A DNA stretch of 64,000 bases from Nymphaea colorata. Lineage: Eukaryota > Streptophyta > Magnoliopsida > Nymphaeales > Nymphaeaceae. Positions 58,781 through 64,000 of the stretch are shown piece after piece. A model generated the notes under the pieces. That model made no database searches. It saw only the letters and a list, made by a program, of their open reading frames with translations, and was not told the DNA's origin. The first letter of the stretch is position 1; each line of letters begins with the position of its first letter. Location: positions 5,097,682-5,161,681 of the forward strand of contig NC_045151.1 of the NCBI RefSeq assembly GCF_008831285.2, given 5' to 3'. The position numbers and the translations under genes are program-made.

Positions 58781-59550
58781 GTGGGCTTAGCGTCACTCTG
58801 CCAGAGTATTACAAAAGTCAGTTTCCTCAAATGAACGCAAAATCCACTTTTCCTATTCTGCCCCTCACATTTCTATTTTAGGTCCAATTATAGCTTGATA
58901 AATTTTGAAAAATAAGGGTTTTAAAGGGGGATTTGTGAAATTTTCCCCTCAAAGATGGCATGTCCCTAGAATTGAGCCTAGCCCACATCCTGGTGTGGTA
59001 TGCCTGACCATGCAAGCTGGCAGAGCCCAATTTGGTCCCAAGGGCAAAATCATCCAATTTGCCATATGCATCATTTTTGGATAAACTAAAGTTGTAGCTG
59101 TACATGCCCTGGACTAAGCCTATTTAGCTCATGCCTAGCCTGAGCCTACCCAAGAACCAAACCTAGTTGCAAACTGAACATAGTCAGACCCAAACCTGAT
59201 CAGATTGACTTGAGTTTAGGCTTGGACAAAAGTGGCTGAGCGCACCAGACCTTGACTAAGCCCGAACCTAACGTTCAACACTGAGTTTGAACTTGCTTGA
59301 CCTCAATTCTTGTGCCAAATTCATTCTAGATCTACAATAGATCGAGTTCAAATCTCAAATCTATACTTGTGATATGGGACCTTGCAGATCGAAATCTCTC
59401 TACTTCAAATCCTCACGTGGATCTTTAAATCCAAATTCTATGTCTGGTTCTTAGTGTAGGTCTCTTTTCCAGATTCAGATCAAGTCTAATGTTTGAATAC
59501 AAATATAAATCAACCATATTTTATCTTGTGTAACCTATCTTCTTTAAAAA
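58781..59550. other. Intergenic or retroelement flank
   Basis: No gene recognised. Confidence 0.45.
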
Positions 59551-59557
59551 ATCTGAC

Positions 59558-61095
59558 ATGTGTCAACTGGAATGTGGAACCTTCCACAACAGCAAGATGA
59601 ACCAAGGCAACATATATGGACCAGGAAACACCTATAGGACTGCTACCGACAAGTCCTACAATCACATGGGAACCAGCAACAAGGCCACCCAAGGACAGTC
59701 ATGTAACATTCCAAATGATCATGTTCAAGACAGATTTGGGGAAATGGAGAGAGAGATGCAAACTTTGGAGGATAAGGCCAGATTTCTTTGCAAGCATCAT
59801 ACAGATGTCAATAAAGAGGACCTCCCAAAGAATAATAGATGCAAAGAATAAAGAATAATAGATTTTTTCTTTCCTTGGTTTAATTTTAAAATCCATCTTC
59901 TGAACCTCAAATTTTATCTATTCCATACATTTCATTTATCTAAATGAAATCATCAATCCAATCAAACCAAATGAACTCGGGGTTTATAGAATGAGAAAGA
60001 TAAATATCAAGTCAGTGTAGGAAACAGAGAGAGAGGGTTTGAGCTTGATCTGGTGTGTCCTAAGGGATTTGTCTTTTCTATTGATTTGTATGAGTTGGAT
60101 AAAAAAAGTCATGGATAAGGTATTCAACTCTAGGGATGGACACAAAAAAAAAAACCTCTTTATTGGCTCTGCCTCATATGTTTTATGAAGAGAATGGATT
60201 CTTTTATTGAAGGATCAGAAAAAATGGGTCCAGATCTTCTACAAGAATTGCTTGGAATATTCAAAACCCAAAATAGTATTATTTGATAGCAACAACATAA
60301 TGGAGGCAGTCAGTTAATATAGATTGATCTAAAATTTGATTTCAATCCAATATAGCACCTATGGTTAAATATGAAATCTATGGAATAGATCCTTTTTGAT
60401 GAGTAGATCCAATCACAACTTCAAATTTGGAATTAAAACTTAATCACATGACTATAATGAAATATATGACCAACCATCATTTATTGAATGTGAAAAATAG
60501 TCAAAAGAAATGGTTTGATCCTCCCATTTCTCGAACAGAGACATCCATGAATCAGGATCCTAATGCATATAGATACATATGGCCCAATGGAAGCAAGAAT
60601 TTTTATGAGCAACAACCAAAAAGGACACTTATGCTTATATTCTGCCAAAATTCTCCAAGAAAGAAATCAAGAAAACCACCAAGGTCCCACTGAATACCAA
60701 ATGACTAGCAACACCACCAATCAAAACCAAGGTAGTGATAAGATGCCACTGAAGGGCTTAGGAAAAGTAACAAGGGTCCAACGAAAAAGAACTCAAATGC
60801 ACCAAAGGGCAGACAATCAGCTAGAAGAAAAGGCAAAGAAAAATGCTAAACTTGGGACAACAATCTTGAGTTAACTCCTCTAAAACAGAAGGGAGAGGAT
60901 ATTATGAACCTTCTCTTGTCTAAAAACTTGCTTAAGTTGCTTAGAAGTTACCGATAATCCAAAATTCAAGGGCAAACAACACAGGAAATTCTACAAGTTC
61001 CACAAGGCATATGGGCATGGCAGAGAGGATTGTATTCTTTGTCTTGCTGGTCTTGGCTGTAAGTTGGCTGCAACTAAGAGAAAGTGTTAGGTAAA
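59558..61095 (+). pseudogene. Second Gypsy element: gag fragment
   Basis: Plus-strand frames include a coiled-coil-like start (EMEREMQTLEDKARFL, about 59,740-59,790). A region [20 protein letters not shown] (60,558-60,620) follows. A zinc-knuckle-like FYKFHKAYGHGREDC (about 60,991-61,033) fits the C-F-H---GH---EC pattern of Tat gag proteins with the first Cys lost. Stops and shifts separate the pieces. Orientation is opposite to the 49.6-58.8 kb element. Confidence 0.6.
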
Positions 61096-61139
61096 ATCTC
61101 AAATTGTCATCCCCATACGTTGGCTCTCAAGGTGGGTTT

Positions 61140-61874
61140 AAGGAATCAAGAAATTGACTCTTGGATGGATGAGAATTGAGTTTGAAAGATTGAGCTGCAC
61201 TAAAAGTAAGTGTTTGAACCTTATTATATTTGCAAAATAGAAGTTGAGCTCAAATTTGGATGAATGAACTGAAATCAAAGTAAAAAATACTAAGATTGGA
61301 TGTTGAAGAATATGATCTTAGCTCGACCTAAGCTGAGATGGTGCCGATTGTGAGAATTATAGCTCGAACCTCCTAGAGCTAGTGAAAGAGTGTCACTCTA
61401 ATTTTAGGAAAAGGCTCTAGAATTCAAATATGGATTCTGGAATTGAAAGTAATTGAATAAATACTTTGTACACACTAAGGAGAGCTTATGTTTAGCTCAG
61501 TTTGGTTTGACATAGTCACGATATTCCAAAATTGGCAGTGCATGGTTTTAATGATTTGATTCAGCTAGAGTGAGATGACTTTGAGCTAGAAAACTCTAGT
61601 GACTCTTGGGTTCATATGAAGTTGAAAAATGGCCTAATAGTTCAAATGTTAGCACTTTATTAGAGATTCATTGAAAATTCCTACTTTCTAGGTTAGAATG
61701 ATTGAGGGTAGGGGCAAAATGGTGATTTTAGCTTGAAAAGGTTAGTCTAGGTGGTCAATGCTCAGTGAAACATGCCTGTTTGATCCAAAAACGACCCTTG
61801 TTCTTGAAATCTAAAACTCCCATGGTGAAGGGTAAAATGATCATTTGGATTTGTGAAAATTTTAGGTGGTCATA
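61140..61874. mobile_element. LTR-like segment inside the second Gypsy element
   Basis: The right end (ggtaaaatgatcatttggat ... gaaaattttaggtggtcata) has the same architecture as the ends of the 49.6 and 58.2 kb LTRs, and the body has matching phrases such as gggcaaaatggtgatttt. It separates the gag fragment from the integrase end. A nested solo LTR is likely. The left boundary is uncertain. Confidence 0.4.
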
Positions 61875-61904
61875 GTCTATTATTTGAAAAGAGATCACAA
61901 GCAG

Positions 61905-62159
61905 CAGAGCATGCCAAAGCATATCACCAGGCACTATGGCAATACAATTATTGAGTGAAAGTTCAGGTTAAATGAACTGGTTCTTAAATCAACCAATCCA
62001 TGAAAGAGTTGTCAGTGTGGGAAGTGGGCACAAAACTGGAATGCAACATATGTGGTGAAGGAAATCATTCTACGAAAGTCTTACCATTTGATTGATGTTG
62101 ACAGTGCAGAGTTACCTGGCCCTCTTAATGTTGTTCATTTGAAAAAATTTTATGCATGA
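61905..62159 (+). pseudogene. Gypsy integrase C-terminus
   Basis: The last frame reads KSYHLIDVDSAELPGPLNVV, HLKKFYA and a stop at 62,157-62,159. This is the typical end of plant Tat-like integrases (--L-D-DG-ELP-P-N---LK-YYA). Upstream (61,905 on) AYHQALWQYNY-type wording is frame-shifted. The reverse transcriptase and integrase core are missing, so most of pol has been deleted. Confidence 0.72.
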
Positions 62160-62510
62160 TATCCTCATCTTTTCATGATTAAAAATCTTATTTTCTACTG
62201 GCTAGGCTTGTTCTATCACTAATCCTAGCATTTTTCTCTCGCCCTAAAAGTGGGGCATCCTTTTTTCATAATAAATGACTACAATGTTTGAAATAAACTT
62301 GTGCCAATAAAAGCGGTAATCTCAGCAAATTTTCAAAGTCCTAAAGTCATTTTAAAAAACTTGGAAACTATAAAGCTTTAAATCGCAAAGCTTTGGCACT
62401 CAGAAGAGCTTGTGAACTTGTGCTTCCAAGCACATGAATTTTCAAACTCTCAAGTAATCAGATCTTACAACTTTTGATACATGGGACTTTTAAAATTTGC
62501 CATTTATCAT
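62160..62510. other. 3' region of the second Gypsy element
   Basis: It contains cctaaaagtggggcatcc (62,243-62,260), similar to a polypurine tract plus LTR junction, but no LTR start was confirmed. Confidence 0.35.
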
Positions 62511-62720
62511 TGTGCACAGAACTCGTGCTTCAGCATACACAAGTCACATTTTTAGTGCATACAATTATAATTTGGAGGTTGGAACTCATGCATTTATGCA
62601 TAGAACTCCCATTGTAACACAAATAACTGGTACACTTGCACACAAAACTTGTGCATTCCGCACACACAAATCACACATTCATGCATAGAACTTGCACCCT
62701 TGGTGCACGTAACTCATGTA
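62510..62720. repeat. Degenerate tandem repeat, cacagaacttgtgca type
   Basis: About seven variants of gcacagaactcgtgc/gcatagaacttgcac, spaced 25-35 bp apart. Confidence 0.55.
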
Positions 62721-63507
62721 GTGTTCACCAAATTGATCTTTAATGTCCCCTTTGGAACTTGTATGAAAGAGGACTAAACTCTCACCACAAGTCCCCAAAT
62801 TATGCTTTGCAAATGAACTCATTATTTGACACCTTAAGACATGCACTTTATTGTATAGAACTAATGCCTCGACACACAGAAGTTTACAACTACCAGTGTT
62901 TGATGAAAAAAGTATTATGAAAATTTTCACCCAAATATCCTAAATGAGAATTAGTTTACGAAATTTTAACATCTTCCAATCAAAGGGCAATTTCCAAATC
63001 ATGGCTTGAGGTTAATCAAGGACTGGAATCTCAATAGAATCATCACATGAACCAAGAAAGAGTTGAAATCTAGGAAATAACATTAATTTGAGTGGTCAAA
63101 AGACTGCAGGAATCCAATGAAATTTGTACAAGAATGACAATGTGAATTGGTTTGAGACAATAAATCTTAGAGACTGCAAAATGAGCTGCTGAAAGATGAA
63201 CTTGGAGTAGCTATAGCCGTTCATCTAGGTCAATACTCAAGATAATTGGTAGGTGTAAAGCTTGTTTTGCAACTATTTTGCAAAGTTTTGTGATCCATAG
63301 AAATCTATTTATTTAGTTATGTCTCCGAAACCCTTATGAACTCAAACAAGTGAGTTGAAGGGGTCTTCTACCCCAAAAACTATGTTAAAGAGGCCTCTAA
63401 CTATCAAAGATGCTAAAAGATTGTGGCAAGATCCTAGAGATACTAAGTTCGAAGGGAAGATATTTTTGTCGTAAATTTTTTGAATCTCACTGTGTTTAGA
63501 AATCATA
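62721..63507. other. No gene recognised
   Basis: Probably the 3' region or LTR of the second Gypsy element. Confidence 0.4.
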
Positions 63508-63715
63508 CCATGCAGAGACACAATGTTTAGCATTCATCCCATACAAACACAGAATGTTTAGAACTCATCCCATATAGACACACAATGTTTGTAATTGATC
63601 CATTTGTACACACAATGTTTAGAACTCATCCTGCTAGACACACCAAGTTAAAAAATCAAATACACAATATTTAGAACTCGTCTTACATGGATACACATCA
63701 TTTAGAGTCTATCTT
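63508..63715. repeat. 30-bp tandem repeat, about seven copies
   Basis: Units follow the pattern agacacacaatgtttagaactcatcccat. Later copies are more diverged. Confidence 0.75.
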
Positions 63716-64000
63716 AATCGAATGCACAATCAGATTTTTCACAATGTCATCCCTGTTTTCAAACTGGGGCATTTCATTTTTAACAATGTCCGTCACGAGA
63801 TCTTTCACAATGTTTTCCCAGCTTTCATACTAAAGAATCTTTTATCACAAGTCACAAAAGGTTCTCTAAAATAAGAACTTTCAAAAACATCATTTTATGC
63901 TTATCCAAAAAAGCGAGAGTTTCCCCTAGGCATTTTATTTCAAATTTTCAAAAAATTTGGTGTGTTTAGTCTCTACAATTAAGCATGGCCTTGCAATGGC
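63716..64000. other. Window end, no gene recognised
   Basis: Degenerate repeats of tttcacaatgt type; nothing coding. Confidence 0.45.

Noticed and set aside
1-64000. tRNA, rRNA or snoRNA genes
   Set aside because: I looked for tRNA A- and B-box wording and rRNA-like GC-rich blocks and saw none; tRNA-like matches were limited to primer-binding sites. A covariance search would be needed to exclude small RNAs.

Overview
This window is nuclear DNA from a flowering plant. It has a spliced plant-type ornithine aminotransferase gene, a degenerate copy of the plant mitochondrial maturase gene matR, and copies of plant Copia, Gypsy (Tat-like), LINE and hAT elements. It also has AT-rich intergenic DNA with long (AT)n microsatellites. 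I cannot name the species. No tRNA, rRNA, CRISPR array or bacterial-style operon was seen.

Layout. 1-2,260: LTR-like promoter remnants, then an initiator-Met primer-binding site and a broken gag-like frame. 2,803-6,853: a hAT transposon with 10-bp terminal inverted repeats and a perfect 8-bp target duplication. It carries a BED-finger/DUF659/dimerisation transposase broken by frameshifts and stops, plus a nested 0.57-kb GTAC-rich element. The hAT element split an older reading frame that continues on its right side. 6,862-8,870: decayed coding-like DNA that I could not assign. 10,121-12,738 (minus): five clean exons of ornithine aminotransferase (OAT), coding 235 residues. The remaining exons are not in the window, so the last visible intron runs through at least 10 kb of transposon-rich DNA, or the gene is truncated. 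13,000-36,000: mostly non-coding AT-rich DNA with an LTR-like promoter fragment (~16.4-17.3 kb), a mitochondrial matR insertion (18,660-19,345), many microsatellites and a 1.15-kb GAA/GGA polypurine tract (27,236-28,385).

35,900-42,860: a 5'-truncated minus-strand LINE split by a 4.94-kb Copia element (36,515-41,458) with two LTRs, primer site, polypurine tract and 5-bp target duplication. 43,351-43,545: a 66-bp minisatellite. 46,600-47,370: a Gypsy gag fragment. 49,648-58,780 (minus): a Tat-like Gypsy element with paired ~547-bp LTRs, degenerate gag-pol, and about 13 copies of a ~51-bp tandem repeat between integrase and 3' LTR. 59,550-62,159 (plus): pieces of a second Gypsy element (gag, an LTR-like end, the integrase C-terminus), followed by more short tandem repeats.

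Only OAT looks like a functional host gene. It would make a mitochondrial, PLP-dependent enzyme of arginine/ornithine-proline metabolism. The rest is a record of successive insertions: the nested element inside hAT inside an older frame, and Copia inside LINE. Each nesting is supported by a target duplication whose collapse restores a reading frame. I saw no clearly new molecular system. The best leads are the OAT giant-intron question, the minisatellite inside the Tat-like Gypsy element, and the frame interrupted by the hAT element.
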